The notes under the pieces are model-generated. The model was given only the letters and a program-made list of their open reading frames with translations. It was not told where the DNA came from and searched no databases. Positions 44,570 through 56,868 of a DNA stretch of 64,000 nt are shown here, in pieces. The position numbers and the translations under genes were made by a program. Origin of the DNA: Hordeum vulgare subsp. vulgare. Taxonomy: Eukaryota > Streptophyta > Magnoliopsida > Poales > Poaceae. Within the stretch, counting starts at the first letter, position 1, and the number at the start of each line of letters is the position of its first letter. The stretch is from NCBI RefSeq assembly GCF_904849725.1, contig NC_058522.1, forward strand, positions 432,417,529 to 432,481,528, in the 5' to 3' direction.

Positions 44570-47500
44570 CAGGAGGTCCTCCTCCACCCAAGGGTGATCC
44601 TGTGTTTGAATTAAAGTAATTACCTGACACTTTGAAATATGCTTATATTGATGAAAAGAAGATATATTCTGTTATTATCAGTGCTAACCTTACATACCAT
44701 GAAGAAGAAACATTGTTAAAAACTTTAAGGAAGCATCGAGCTGCTATTGGGTATACTCTTGATGATCTTAAGGGCATTAGTCCCACTCTTTGTCAGCACA
44801 AGATTAATATAGAACTAGATGCTAAACCCGTTGTTGATCACCAATTAAGGCTGGATCCCAAAATGAAAGAGGTGGTAAGAAATGAAATATTAAGCTTTTG
44901 GAAGCAAGTATAATTTACCCCATAGCTGGTAGTAGATGGGTAAGTTCCGTTCATTGTGTCCATAAGAAAGGAGGTATTACTGTTGTTCCTAATGATAAAA
45001 TGAACTCATTCCGCAAAGAATTGTGATTGCCTATAGAATGGTAATTGATTTCAGAAAATTAAACAAATCCACTAGAAACGATCTTTATCCTTTACCTTTC
45101 AGGGACCAAATGCTAGAAAGATTATCGAAGCACACACATTTTTTGATTTCTAGATGGTTATTCCGGTTTCTCTCAAATACCTGTGTCACAACCTGATCAA
45201 GAGAAAATCACCTTTACTTGTCCTTTTGCAACCTATACTTATAGACTTATTCCTTTTGGATTATGCAATGCACCTACTACCTTTCAAAGATGTGCGACTG
45301 CTATATTCTCCGATTTTTGTGAAAAGATTGTGGAGGTCTTCATGGATGATTTTTTTTGTTTACTGAACTTCTTTTGTTGATTTCTTATGCAACCTTGATT
45401 GAGTTTTGCAGAGATGTGAGAAAACTAACCTTGTCTTGAATTGGGAGAAGTGCCACTTTATGGTAAATGAAGGTATTGTCTTGGGTCATAAAATTTCCAA
45501 ATGAGGTATTGAGGTGGATAAGGCTAAAGTTAATGCAATTGAGAAGATGCCATACCCTAAAGATATTAGAGGTATTCGTAGTCTCCTTAGTCATGTTGGT
45601 TTATAGAGGAGGTTTATTAAAGACTGCTCTGAAATTTCTAGGCCTCCTACTAATTTATTACAAAAGGATGTTCCTTTCGTTTTTGATGATGAATGTGTAG
45701 AAGCCTTTGAAACACTTAAGAAATCCTTAACTTCTGTACCTATTGTTCAACCGCCTCATTGGAACTTGCCTTTTAAAATTATGTGTGATGCGAGTGGTTA
45801 CGCTCTTGGTGATGCTCCGGGACAAAGAGTTGATAAGAAATTAAATTGTATCCATCATGCTAGTAAAATTCTAGATAGTGTCCTAAGAAATTATGCTACC
45901 ACTCAAAAAGAATTCTTAGCAGTTGTATTTGCTTGTGATAAATTCAGATCTTACATTGTTAACTCTAAAGTAATTGTTCACACTGATCATGCTGCTATTA
46001 AATATCTTATGCAAAATAAAGATGTTAAGCCTAGACTTATTAGGTGGGTTCTCTTGCTTCAAGAATTTGATTTGCATATCATTGATAGGAAAGGAAATGA
46101 GAATCCCGTAGCAGATAACTTGTCTAGGTTAGTAAATGTTCTGAATGACCCACTACCTATCAATGATAGCTTTCCTAATGCAGAACTAGTTGTGGTCAAT
46201 GTTTCTCGTAACACACCGTGGTTTGCTAATTATTCTAATTACATTGTTCCTAAAAACATACCACCTAGTTTCACCTATCAACAAAAGAAGAAATTCTTCT
46301 TTTATTTGGGACATTACTTTTGGGATGGCCCACAACTTTATAAAGAGGGAGTAGTAGGTATTATTAGACGTGGTATACCTGAGCATGAACAGGAACAAAT
46401 ACTTCGGAAGTGTCACTTCGAGGCTTATGGAGGACATAATGCGGGAGATAGAACTACACACAAGGTATTATAGTGTGGATTTTATTGGCCTACTATTTTC
46501 AAAGATGCTCGTAAGTTTGTCCTATCTTGTGATGAATGTCGAAGAATTGGTAACATTAGTAGACGTCGGGAAATGACTATGAATTATTCACTTGTCATTG
46601 AACCATTTGATGTTTGGGGATTTGATTATACGGGACCTTTTATTTCCTCTAATAGGTATACACATATTTTGGTTGTTGTTGATTATGTCACTAAATGGGT
46701 TGAAGCCATTCCAACCAATAGTGTTGATCATAACACATGTATTAAAATGCTTAAGGAAGTAATTTTCCCATGTTTTGGAGTTCCTAGATGTTTAATGACT
46801 GATGGTGGTTCACATTTTATTCATGGTGCTTTTCATAAGTTGCTTGCTGGATATGATGTTAACCATAGAATTGCATCTCCCTATCATCCTTAGTCTAGTG
46901 GTCAAGTAGAATTAACCAGTAGAGAAATAAAACTAATATTGCAAAAAACTTTCAATAGGTCCCAAAATAATTGGTCTAAGAAATTAGATGATGCATTGTG
47001 AGCCTACAAAACATCTTATAAAAATCCTATGGGTATGTCTCCTTATAAAATGGTTTATGGGAAAGCATGCCATTTACCTCTTGAGTTAGAACATAATGCT
47101 TACTAAGCAATTAAAGAACTCAACTATGATTTCAAACTTGCTGGTGAAAAGAAGTTATTTGATATTAGCTCACTAGATGAATGGATAACCCTAGCCTATG
47201 AAAATGCCAAACTATTCAAAGAAAAAGTTAAAAGATGGCATGACAAAAGAATCCAAAATCGAGATTTCAAAGTTGGTGAATATGTTCTATTGTATAATTC
47301 TCATCTTAGACTTTTTTGTAGGAAAACTTCTCTCCAAATGGGAAGGACAATATATCATCGAAGAAGATTATCAGTCTCGAGCTATTAAGATCAATAATCC
47401 CGAAGGCACTAACCCGAAGGTGGTCAATGGACAAAGAATAAAACACTATATTTCAGGTACACTAATTAATGTTGAAAAAAATATTATCCAAACCATGACA

Positions 47501-47647
47501 ATGGAGGAGCACATTAGGGAGACCTTCGAGAACACTCCAGAACCCTTAAAAGGAAGAGGTATGCGATACGGTAAGCAAACGGGCTCAAAAAAATCCGCAA
47601 AAATATTTTGTGGCAGCTTTAGAATATTAGAAAAATTTGGAAACTAA
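44570..47647 (+). pseudogene. E9 pol: RT, RNase H, integrase (heavily broken)
   Basis: RT pieces are TLRKHRAAIGYTLDDLKGIS, VHKKGGITVVPNDK, PFGLCNAPTTFQRC and FMDD (near 45339-45350), the last followed by a frameshift. RNase H at 45766 is [15 protein letters not shown] (Val-Leu replaced by Ala-Pro). Integrase has [12 protein letters not shown] then TAG, CDECRRIGN, FDYTGPF, MTDGGSHF and SPYHP then TAG at the position of Gln, so the Glu of the triad is read only after a stop. The C-terminal domain is spread over two frames to 47647. Confidence 0.85.
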
Positions 47648-47886
47648 GAAACACACGGGAAGGCAACCCAGATGTCCACAAGACACCCGGGCACGCGAGG
47701 ACCCCCTAGCGCGGCCTGATATCTAGTGGGCCCCTGGGGCACCTTCCTGGCTCCGTTTTCTTGTGGAACACGTATTCCCTTGTATAAAATTCTCTATATA
47801 TATATCTCCCGATGATTTGACCGCAGTACCATCGAGAAATCCTCTGGTCTTGTTTCGTGTTGTTTTTCTCACATACCTAGATTACC

Positions 47887-48412
47887 ACGGCATCATCAAG
47901 CTCCTCCAAGGACAAGTTCTTCGAGAAGGTCATCAACCCCTACTTAACGGAGGTGATGAAGCACCCTCAAACCATTGAGATGCGTGATTAGGTGCTTCAC
48001 ATCCAGGATGTTCAAGTACCGAGGGAACTGTGGAAGCTAGGCTTGAGGCGGTGGAGCAGGAAATATTCAGGTGCCAAGACATGGTGGAGCATGGACTCAG
48101 TGGCAACCACACCATGATCACAGAATTCACCCGTGATCTAAAGGTGGATGGCAATCCCTTGGAGGATATCGTCTTCACCCTCAATGATCAAATCAATTTT
48201 CTACAAGGCCAAGTCTTCGATCTTCAAAACCAAAAAATTTAGTATGAAGCAAGGTTTAAATGTATGAGTTTAGCTGCGAGTTGCAGGACTCTGGAGACTA
48301 GTGCCTCTTCCTATAATGGTGGCCGCTATCATGGAAGCTCGAGGACAAGTTTTACGCTACCTCATCATCTACACCACCACCTCCATCTTCACCACCAAAG
48401 CAGGATACTTGA
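47887..48412 (+). pseudogene. E9 ORFx relic
   Basis: The start codon is ACG at 47887-47889 instead of ATG. The frame reads DKFFEKVINPYLTEVMKHPQ, a TAG, LHIQDVQ and a frameshift. It continues as MEARLEAVEQEIFRCQDMVE, GNHTMITEFT and DQINFLQGQVFDLQNQK, and ends in a Pro/Ser tail at TGA 48410-48412. It is recognisable along its full length despite decay and shares the coiled-coil-like segment with E5 and E8. Confidence 0.7.
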
Positions 48413-49983
48413 GTACACGGGTATGAGCACTCCCCTTGGCTTGTGCCGAGCTAAGGGGAGGCGCCCCGTATCGTATCACCATCACTCTTATTTATCTTTA
48501 TTCATCTTAGTTTGATCTTTAGCTATTTTGAAATTTATCCAAATAAGAGTTTAGTTCAATCTTTTTCTTTTGAGTGCTAGTTTCGTAATATATCTATCTA
48601 TCTACGTAATCGAGTGAGAGTTATATAATAAAGTTTAGTTTGAGTTTTGCTTCTCTAATTTCTTGGTACAATCAAAATAAAGGAATATAATGAAAAGATC
48701 ATATGACAATCTTATAGTAAGTAGTGACATCACATAAGGAAAATTATACATGGTAAAATATGTTGAAGGTTGACAAACATAGCATTGGTGGGTGATGCAA
48801 CAGATGAAAGAATTAATAAGGGAAGAGAATATTTGCATGCAAATACACTATCCTTGACATATTTTATGATTGTGAGCCCCCATTAATTATAACATGCCAA
48901 AACTATTGACATCGAACAAGGAAGACAACGTAATGATTTATGTTTGTTCACATTCACATAGAATTTATATTGTTATAGATCCTCTAACATGTGGTGCTTT
49001 GCCAATACCTTTGCTAGCCAAAACACCGCACTAAGTAGAGATACTACTTGTGCATCCAAAACCTTAAACCCAAATCCATGTTTCAAGCATCCATCATACC
49101 TACCTATGGATTGAGTAAGATCCTTCAAGTGAGTTTGCATTGGTGCACAAAGCATTAAAAATGCTTCTAAACATGTTTGATCATTTAGAGTAAGGGGAAT
49201 TAAGCATCGTACAAACTTGTGATGGTGATAATAAAAGCGACAGACTGCATAATAAAGGTTGCCATCACAAGGGCCTATATAACGCAACATTCCTTTGCAC
49301 TAAGAGATTTAGCATAAACCAAAAAGCGCATGACAACCTCTGCTTCCCTCTGCGAAGAGCCTATCTTTTACCTTTATGTATTTCTATCATGCAAGAGTCA
49401 AAGTATTCTCCTCTACTTCCTTTATCTTCTCTTTGGAAAGCGTCATGTGGTGAGGAAAGACCTAAACATATATATCCAACAGAAATGTGTGTGGTCATGA
49501 GTTATTATTGTTTACATCACACTTGAGGTGAATACGTTGGGAGGCAACGCTATAAGCCCCTATCTTTCTATGTGTCTGGTTGAAACCTTTTTCTCATATG
49601 AATGCGGTGAGTGTTAGAAATCATAAAAGACTAAACGATGGTTGAGTATGTAGACTTGCTTAAAATCTCCGACGTGTGACCCTTCCTGAAAATATGATGG
49701 ATTGTCTTGAAAAGTTGACTGAGATCATCGTTTTTGTTAGTTTTCAATAGAGTTTATGCTTCATACTTCAATGTTGTGATGAATTGCTACTTGTTTATAA
49801 GAATCCTTTATCATGAAAGCTATATGATGAAAATGCCTTGATGAAGTATTTTATAAAAAAAAATATTGTTATAATAATGAGCATCATGCTGCTATGTCCG
49901 TATTTTTTTTATCGACACCTCTCTCTCAAAGCATGTGGTCATGACTTTCGTTATCAGCTTTTGCTTGAGGACAAGCGAGGTCT
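48413..49983 (+). other. Conserved 3' noncoding region of E9
   Basis: No gene seen. It keeps the GCGACAGACTGC box exactly (49233-49257), the GCTTCCCTCTGC block (49322-49369) and the 17-bp cross-family box with one change (49091-49107), although the neighbouring coding regions are badly eroded. A degraded purine tract lies near 48452. Confidence 0.55.
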
Positions 49984-50399
49984 AAGCTTGGGGGAGTTGA
50001 TGCATCCATTTTGCATCATGTTTTGTTACTGTTATTTATAGTGTTTTTATGCATTTTACCACTTGGTGGAGTAATTCTAATGCCTTTTCTCTCATAATAT
50101 GCAAGGTTTACATAAAGGTGGAGAATATCGACAGATGGAATTTTGGACCTGAAAAAGCTACGTCACAGATACCTATTGTGCACATCTCCAATTGGGCTGA
50201 AAATTTACGGAGATTTATTTTGTAATAATAAAAAATACTGGCACAAAGAAATATCGGAGGGGGAGCAACAGGCGTCACTAGACACTAGGGCACGCCAGGA
50301 ACCCCTCGTGCGGCCTGATGTCCAGTGGGGCACTTGGCCCACTTCTCGCGCTCATCTTCTCGTATAAATTCTCCTTCACATAAAAAAATTAAGGAGGAG

Positions 50400-51928
50400 T
50401 GCTACGGCGACAGAAATCTTCTGTCGTCTCTTGAGCTTGCGTTGGTTTTTCCCTTGAAGAGGAAAGGGCGATGCAGCACAGCAGCAGTAAGTATTTCCCT
50501 CAGTTTGAGAACCAAGGTATCAATCGAGTAGGAGAATCGCGTCAAGTCCAGAGTACCTGCACAAACACAAAAGAGCTTGCACCCAACGCTATAAAGGGGT
50601 TGTCAATCCCTTCAAGATTGATTGCAAAGTGAGATCTGAAGGCGGAAACTGCAACGAAGTAAAAGTGTAAGGTTGAAAATATGATGTGAAGTAGACCCGG
50701 GGGCCATAGTGTTCACTAGAGGCTTCTCTCAAAATAGCAAATATCACGGTGGGTGAACAAATTACTATCGAGCAATTGATAGAACCGCGCAAAGTCATGA
50801 CGATATCTAAGGCAATGATCATACATATAGGCATCACGTCCGAGACAATTAGATCGATACTTTCTGCATCTACTACTATTACTCCACACATCGACCGCTA
50901 TCCAGCATGCATCTAGTGTATTGAGTTCATGACGAACAGAGTAACGCCTTAAGCAAGATGACATGATGTAGAGGGATAAACTCAAACCAATGATGAAAAC
51001 CCCATCTTTTTACCCTTGATGGCAACAACACGATGCGTGCCTCGCTACCCCTTCTGTCACTGGGTGAGGTCACCGCATGGTATGAACCCAAAACGAAGCA
51101 CTTCTCCCATTGCAAGAATCATACATCAAGCTGGCCAAACAAAACCCAGAACTCGAAGAGAATTACAAGGATATGAAATCAGGCATAAGAGAGATCGGAA
51201 GAAACTCAAATAAGATTCATAGATAATCTGATCATCAATCCACAATTCATCAGATCTCGACAAACACACCGCAAAAGAAGATTACATCGGATAGATCTCC
51301 ATGAAGATCATGGAGAACTTTGTATTGAAGATCCAAGAGAGAGAAGAAGCCATCTAGCTACTAGCTATGGACCCGTAGGTCTGTGGTGAACTACTCATGC
51401 ATCATCATAGAGGTCATGGTGTTGATGAAGAAGCCCTCCGTATCCGAATCCCGCTCCGGTAGGGCACCAGAACGTGCAGCAGATGGGATCTTGCGGAGAC
51501 AGAAGCTTGCGGCGGCGGAAAAGTACTTTCGATGATCTCCCGATTTTTTCTCGGATTTTAGGGAATATATAGGCGGAAAACCTAGGGCAGAGGTGGCCCA
51601 GGGAGCCCACAAGCCTGGGAGGCGCGGGCCCCCCTGGCCGCGGCTAGGGAGCTTGTGGGGTCCCTGCTGGCCCCCTGCCCTGATTCTCAGGCTTCCCGAT
51701 CTTCTTCTGTTTCAGAAAAAATCTTTTTGGAAGTTTCGTTCCGTTTGGACTCCGTTTAAAATCCTCCTCTGAAAGGGGTCAAAAACATGGAAAAACAGGA
51801 ACTGGCACTTGGCACTGAGTTAATAAGTTAGTCCCAAAAAAGATATAAAAGGCATACAAAACATCCAAAGTTTTACAAGATAATAGCATGAAACCATCAA
51901 AAATTATAGATACGTTGGAGACGTATCA
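50400..51928 (-). repeat. 3' LTR of E10 (1529 bp)
   Basis: On the minus strand it runs from TGATACGTCTCCAACG (51928) to GTCGCCGTAGCA (50400). From about 50550 to 51076 it is identical to the 5' LTR at every position I compared, whereas the flanking parts differ by about 5%. Confidence 0.92.
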
Positions 51929-54562
51929 AGCATCCCCAAGCTTAACTCTTGCTCGTCCTCGAGTCGGGAAGTGATAAAGAATGAATTTTTGATGTGGAAT
52001 GCTACCTAGCATAGTTGTCCTTTGCAACTTCTTTCATGTGACATGAATGTTCAGATTAGTAAGATTCAAAACAATAGTTTGCTATTGACATGAAAACAAT
52101 AATACTTCAAGCAAACTAGCAAGGTAATCATGAACTTTCAAAATAACAAGGCCAAAAAAAGTTATCCCTACAAAATCATATAGTATGGCTATGCTCCATC
52201 ATCCTCACACAAGTAATGTAAATCATCACAACCCCGGTATTGGCCAAGTAATTTTTTTCACACTCTTACTTCCTCAAACTTTTTATAACTATCAAACAAT
52301 ACATGAGCGTGAGCCATGGATAGAGCACTATAGGTGGAATAGAGTGTAGTGGTGGTTGTGAGACAAAAAGGGAGGAGATGGTCACATTGACTCGGCGTAT
52401 CAAAGGGCTATGGAGATGCCCATTAATAGATATCAATGTGAATGAGTAGAGATTGCCATACAAAGTATGAACTAGAGCTATAAGTATGTGAAAGCTCAAA
52501 AGGAGAACTAGTGGGTGTGCATCCAACTTGCTTGCTCACAAAAACCTAGGGCAATTTTGAGGAAGCCCATCATTGGAATATACAAGCCAAGTTATATAAT
52601 GAAGATTCCCACTAGCATATGGTGGTGACGAAACGAGAGGCTCTCAATCATGAAGAACATGGTGCTATTACGAAGCACAAGTGTGGAAAAAGATAGTAGC
52701 ATTATCCGTTCTCTCTTTTTCTCTTTTTTTTTATTTGGGATCTTTGGCCTCTTCTTTTTTTCCTCACATGGGACAATGCTCTAATAATGATGATCATCAC
52801 ACTTTTATTTACTCACAGCTCAAAGCTTAGAACGATGATGACTCTAAAGGAAATGCCTCCGGCAGTGTACCGGGATGTGCAACGATCTAGCTTGGCGTAT
52901 GACGTTGAAACATCTCGCTAGCTATCTTACGATCATGCAATGGAAATGTGAGAGTGACGGCACAAGTCATGAGATGGAACGGTGGGAGTTGCATGGCAAT
53001 ATATATCGGAATGGCTATGAAAATGCCATAGTAGGTAGGTATGGTGGCTATTTTGAGGAAGGCATATGGTGGGTTTGTGCACCGGCGAGAATTGTGCGAC
53101 ACTAGAGAGGCTAGCAATGGTGGAAGGTGAAAGTGCATCTATACCATGGACTCACATTAGTCATGAAGAACTCACATACTTGTTGCGAAAGTTTTCATTA
53201 GTAATCGAAACAAAGTGCTAAACGCATACTCCTAGTGGAAGGGTTGGTAGGTGTTAACCATCGCGCGATCCCGACCTCAACACAAAGGACGACAATCAAT
53301 AGATCAATTATGCTCCGACTTCCTAACATAGCAGTTCACCATACGTGCATGCTACGGGAATCACTAACTTCAACACAAGTATTTCTAGAATCACAACACC
53401 CTACTAACATAACTCTTAATATTACCAAATCCACGTCTCAAAACTAATTGAGAGGAATCAGGACTTCTCTTTCTACCCAATGCACATGAAGATTGAGGTT
53501 TTTGTATCCTCTTTGGGTACCTATCACCTTTGGGACTACTTTCATAGCATAGGCAACTACCAAGTCACGCACCGCCGTGCTCTAAACGATCTAATGAAGC
53601 ACATAGAGCAAAATTATCTAGCTCAAAAGATATAAGTGAAGCACGATGAGCACTCTAGCAAAATCACGATGAGTGCATGTCTCTCTCTAAAGGTGTGCAG
53701 CAAGGATGATTGTGACACAAAAAAAAAAGAAAAGACTCCTACGATACAAGACGCTCCAAGCAAAACACATATCATGTGGTGAATAAAAATATAGCTCCAA
53801 GTAATGTTACCGATGGATTGAAGACGAAAGAGGGGATGCCTTCCCGGGGCATCCCCAAGCTTAGGCCTTTTGGTGTCCTTGAATTTGGCTTGGGATGCTT
53901 GGGCATCCCCAAGCTTGAGCTCTTTCCACTCCTTATCTCTTTGTGCATGAGAACATGACCCAAAACTTGAAAACTTCACAACTCAACACTTAAACAGAAA
54001 CTCGTGATAACATTAGCACAAGAAACCAAACTACCACCTCTTTAGGTACTGTAGCAATCTTGAATTCTATTTATATTGGTGTTATATTACTGTATTCTCA
54101 CTTTTCCATGGCTAGTACCCCCCGATACTATCCATCGTTTCATAAAAACAAGCAACCAACTCAACAAAAAACAGAATCTGTCAAAAACAGACCAGTCTGT
54201 AGCAATCTGTATACTTCGTATAATTCTTGTACCTCAAAAATTCTGAAACATTACGAATGCCTGGGAAAAAGGTATATCAACCTGCAAAAAAAACAATCAA
54301 CTCAAAAGCTCTTTCTGAATAAAAATGAAAAATCATCTCGTGAGCGAAAAGTTTTTGTCTTTTTCCAGCAGGATCAAACAACCATTACCAAGACTAGTCA
54401 TAAAGGTTTTGCTTGGCTCAAACACAAAAAGAAAAACAAAAGACACAATCATAACAGAATTATGATAGTGTGGACGCAACAAAATAGAAATAAAAAATCA
54501 TTGGGTTGCCTCCCAACAAGCGCTATTGTTTAACGCCCTTAGCTAGGCATAATGCGATAGAA
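51929..54562 (-). other. E10 purine tract and 3' noncoding region
   Basis: The PPT lies at 51929-51944. No convincing frame follows. It has the cross-family box at 53031-53047, PPT-like copies at 53849-53865 and 53903-53919, and two ATATAAGTGAAGC-type units near 53600-53640. It aligns with E6 31210-33879 up to the block TTTAACGCCCTTAGCTAGGC at 54531-54548, immediately before the ORF end. Confidence 0.6.
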
Positions 54563-56638
54563 TCACGTATCGTCGTCTTTGGTGCTCAAACCATAAGTAG
54601 CCCTCATCATGGATTCATAAGGCAATCTTATTTTCTTTCTAGGAAAGTGCTCCATGCCCTTCTTTAAAGGAAATTGAAATCTAATATTCCCTTCCTTCAT
54701 ATCGATGATAGCACCGATAGTCCTTAGGAAAGGTCTACCAAGAATAATAGGGCATGTAGGATTGCAATCAATGTCAAGCACAATGAAATCCACGGGTACA
54801 TAGTTCCTATTTGCAATAATAAGAACATCATTGATCCTTCCCATGGGTTTCTTGACAGTATAATCTGCAAGATGCAAGTTAAGAGAACACTCTTCAATCT
54901 CATTAAAACCCAGAACATCACATAAAGACTTTGGAATCGCGGAAACACTAGCACCCAAATCACACAAAGCATTGCATTCATAGTTTTTGATTTTGATTTT
55001 GATAGTAGGTTCGCACTCATCATGAAGCTTTCTAGGGATAGAGACTTCCAATTCAAGATTCTCTTCACGAGATTTTATCATAGCTTCGACGATATGATCG
55101 GTAAAGGCCTTGTTTTGGCTATAAGCGTGTGGAGAGTTTATCATGGATTGCATCAAGGAGATGCATTCAATCAAGGAGAAACTATCATAATTGAATTCCT
55201 TGAAATCCAAGGTAGTAATTTCATTACTACTCAAAGTTTTAAAATCCTCTACTCCACTTTCAATGCTTTTAGCATCAAGATAGGTGGACTCCGAATCATT
55301 GGGGCGTTTTTCAACCAAAGTGGATTCATATCCAGCCCCATCATCATTAGGTTTGACACAAGAAAACAAAGATTCAATGGGAGTCACACCAAGCACTTTA
55401 AGATCTTCGTGATTCTTATCACGAGAACACGCCTTTTTAAGCCATTCATGTCTAGCACGAATTTTGGCGGTTCTTTCTTTGCTCTCACTCATGGAAACAC
55501 GCATAGCTTTTAAAGTTTCATCCATATTGATCTTGGGAGGAGCACATCTAACTTCCAAAGCATCAATATCACTAGACATTCTATCAACGCTCTTAGCCAA
55601 ATCATCAATTTTGAGTAGTTTTTCCTCTATGGACGCATTGAAAATCTTTTGCGAGTTGATAAACTCTTTGGTATTACTCTCTAGATCATAGGGTAATTTA
55701 TTGTAATTTCCATGAGTATTGTTGTAGGAGTTGCCAAAGTTATTAGAGGAGTTACTAGGAAAAGGCCTAGGAACATAGTTTCCTCTAAAAGCATTGTTGT
55801 TGCCAAAATTATTCCTACCAACAAAATTAACGTCCAAGCTAGCGTTGCTACTCTCAATCAAGGAAGACAAGGGCATATCATTAGGATCTAAAGGAGCACT
55901 TCTACTAGCTACCAAATTCATTAACTCATCCATCTTAGCACTCAACGAGTTAATTTCTTCTATAGTGTGTACCTTCTTACTAGTATGTGACCTTTCAGTG
56001 TGCCACTGAGAGTAATTCGTCATGATATTGTCTAGGAGTTTCGTGGTTCCTCCTAACGTGATTTCCATGAACGTTCCACTGGAGGCAGAGTCCAAGATGT
56101 TTCTAGAAGTGAAATTCAAGCCAGCATAAAAGATTTGTATAATCATCCAAAGACTCAAGCCATGAGCGGGACAATTTCTAATCATCAATTTCATTCTCTC
56201 CCAAGATTGTGCAACATGTTCATGATCAAGTTGCTTAAAATTCATGATATCATTACGGAGAGAGATAATCTTAGCCGGCGGAAAATACTTGGATATATAA
56301 GCATCTTTGCACTTAACCCAAGAATCGATACTATTTTTGGGCAAAGACGAAAACCAAGTTTTTGCTCGATCTCGCAACGAGAAAGGAAAAAGTTTCAATT
56401 TAGTCACATCATTATCCACATATTTCTTCTTTTGCATATCATAAAGTTCTATGAAGGTATTAAGATGGGATGCGGCATCTTCACTAGGAAGGCCGGAGAA
56501 TTGCTCTTTCATAACAAGATTCAGCAAAGCGGCATTGATTTCGTATGACTCCGAACTAGTGGCGGGAGAAATTGGATTACTAATAAAATCATTATTATTA
56601 GTATTCCACAAGTCACAAAGTTTGGTGTTTTCAGTCAT
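54563..56638 (-). CDS. E10 gag-protease polyprotein, 691 aa, uninterrupted
   Basis: The Met at 56638 (MTENTKLCDLW) is preferred. The frame extends upstream to 56782, but that part aligns with the untranslated leaders of E6 and E11. A retrotransposon gag core lies around residues 75-200 (FPFSLRDRAKTWFSSLP, SKYFPPAKIISLRNDIMNFK, FYAGLNF). An Asn/Gly-rich linker follows (about 265-310), then a Lys/Glu-rich helical stretch with MSSDIDALEVR. The aspartic protease motif CDLGASVSAIP has its Asp near residue 560, and a CPIILGRPFLRT motif follows. No zinc knuckle. Gag forms particles that package RNA; protease matures them. It is the only full-length retrotransposon polyprotein frame in the window without stops. 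It differs strongly in sequence from the type I gag. Confidence 0.88.
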   Translation of the reverse strand: MTENTKLCDLWNTNNNDFISNPISPATSSESYEINAALLNLVMKEQFSGLPSEDAASHLNTFIELYDMQKKKYVDNDVTKLKLFPFSLRDRAKTWFSSLPKNSIDSWVKCKDAYISKYFPPAKIISLRNDIMNFKQLDHEHVAQSWERMKLMIRNCPAHGLSLWMIIQIFYAGLNFTSRNILDSASSGTFMEITLGGTTKLLDNIMTNYSQWHTERSHTSKKVHTIEEINSLSAKMDELMNLVASRSAPLDPNDMPLSSLIESSNASLDVNFVGRNNFGNNNAFRGNYVPRPFPSNSSNNFGNSYNNTHGNYNKLPYDLESNTKEFINSQKIFNASIEEKLLKIDDLAKSVDRMSSDIDALEVRCAPPKINMDETLKAMRVSMSESKERTAKIRARHEWLKKACSRDKNHEDLKVLGVTPIESLFSCVKPNDDGAGYESTLVEKRPNDSESTYLDAKSIESGVEDFKTLSSNEITTLDFKEFNYDSFSLIECISLMQSMINSPHAYSQNKAFTDHIVEAMIKSREENLELEVSIPRKLHDECEPTIKIKIKNYECNALCDLGASVSAIPKSLCDVLGFNEIEECSLNLHLADYTVKKPMGRINDVLIIANRNYVPVDFIVLDIDCNPTCPIILGRPFLRTIGAIIDMKEGNIRFQFPLKKGMEHFPRKKIRLPYESMMRATYGLSTKDDDT

Positions 56639-56840
56639 GGTGACTTCGGCAAGCAAGCAAGCACACAAGTGAACAAAAAGCAAGCAAGAGAAAAGGGCGA
56701 ACGAAAAGGCAAACGAAAAAGGCAAAGATTTTCTTGTAAATTTTTGTTTTTCAGAAGTGGGGGAGAGGAAAACGAGAGGCAAAAAAAAGTAAATGCAAGA
56801 GATCAGTTTGCGACACTTGGATGAGTTCTTGACTTGATCC

Positions 56841-56858
56841 TCCCTGGCAACAGCGCCA
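56841..56858 (-). other. E10 primer binding site (tRNA-Asp)
   Basis: Minus strand TGGCGCTGTTGCCAGGGA, 10 nt from the LTR, with two differences from the tRNA-Asp complement. Confidence 0.8.
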
Positions 56859-56868
56859 GAAATTCTTC

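Noticed and set aside
50589..50985. Identical 100-aa and 89-aa open frames at 50589-50985 and 57058-57454
   Set aside because: They lie in the two E10 LTRs, overlap in different frames and have no domain. Their identity reflects the identical LTR tract, not coding selection.
56639..56782. N-terminal extension of the E10 gag with a hydrophobic stretch, possible signal peptide
   Set aside because: The segment aligns with untranslated leader in E6 and E11, so the downstream Met at 56638 is preferred.
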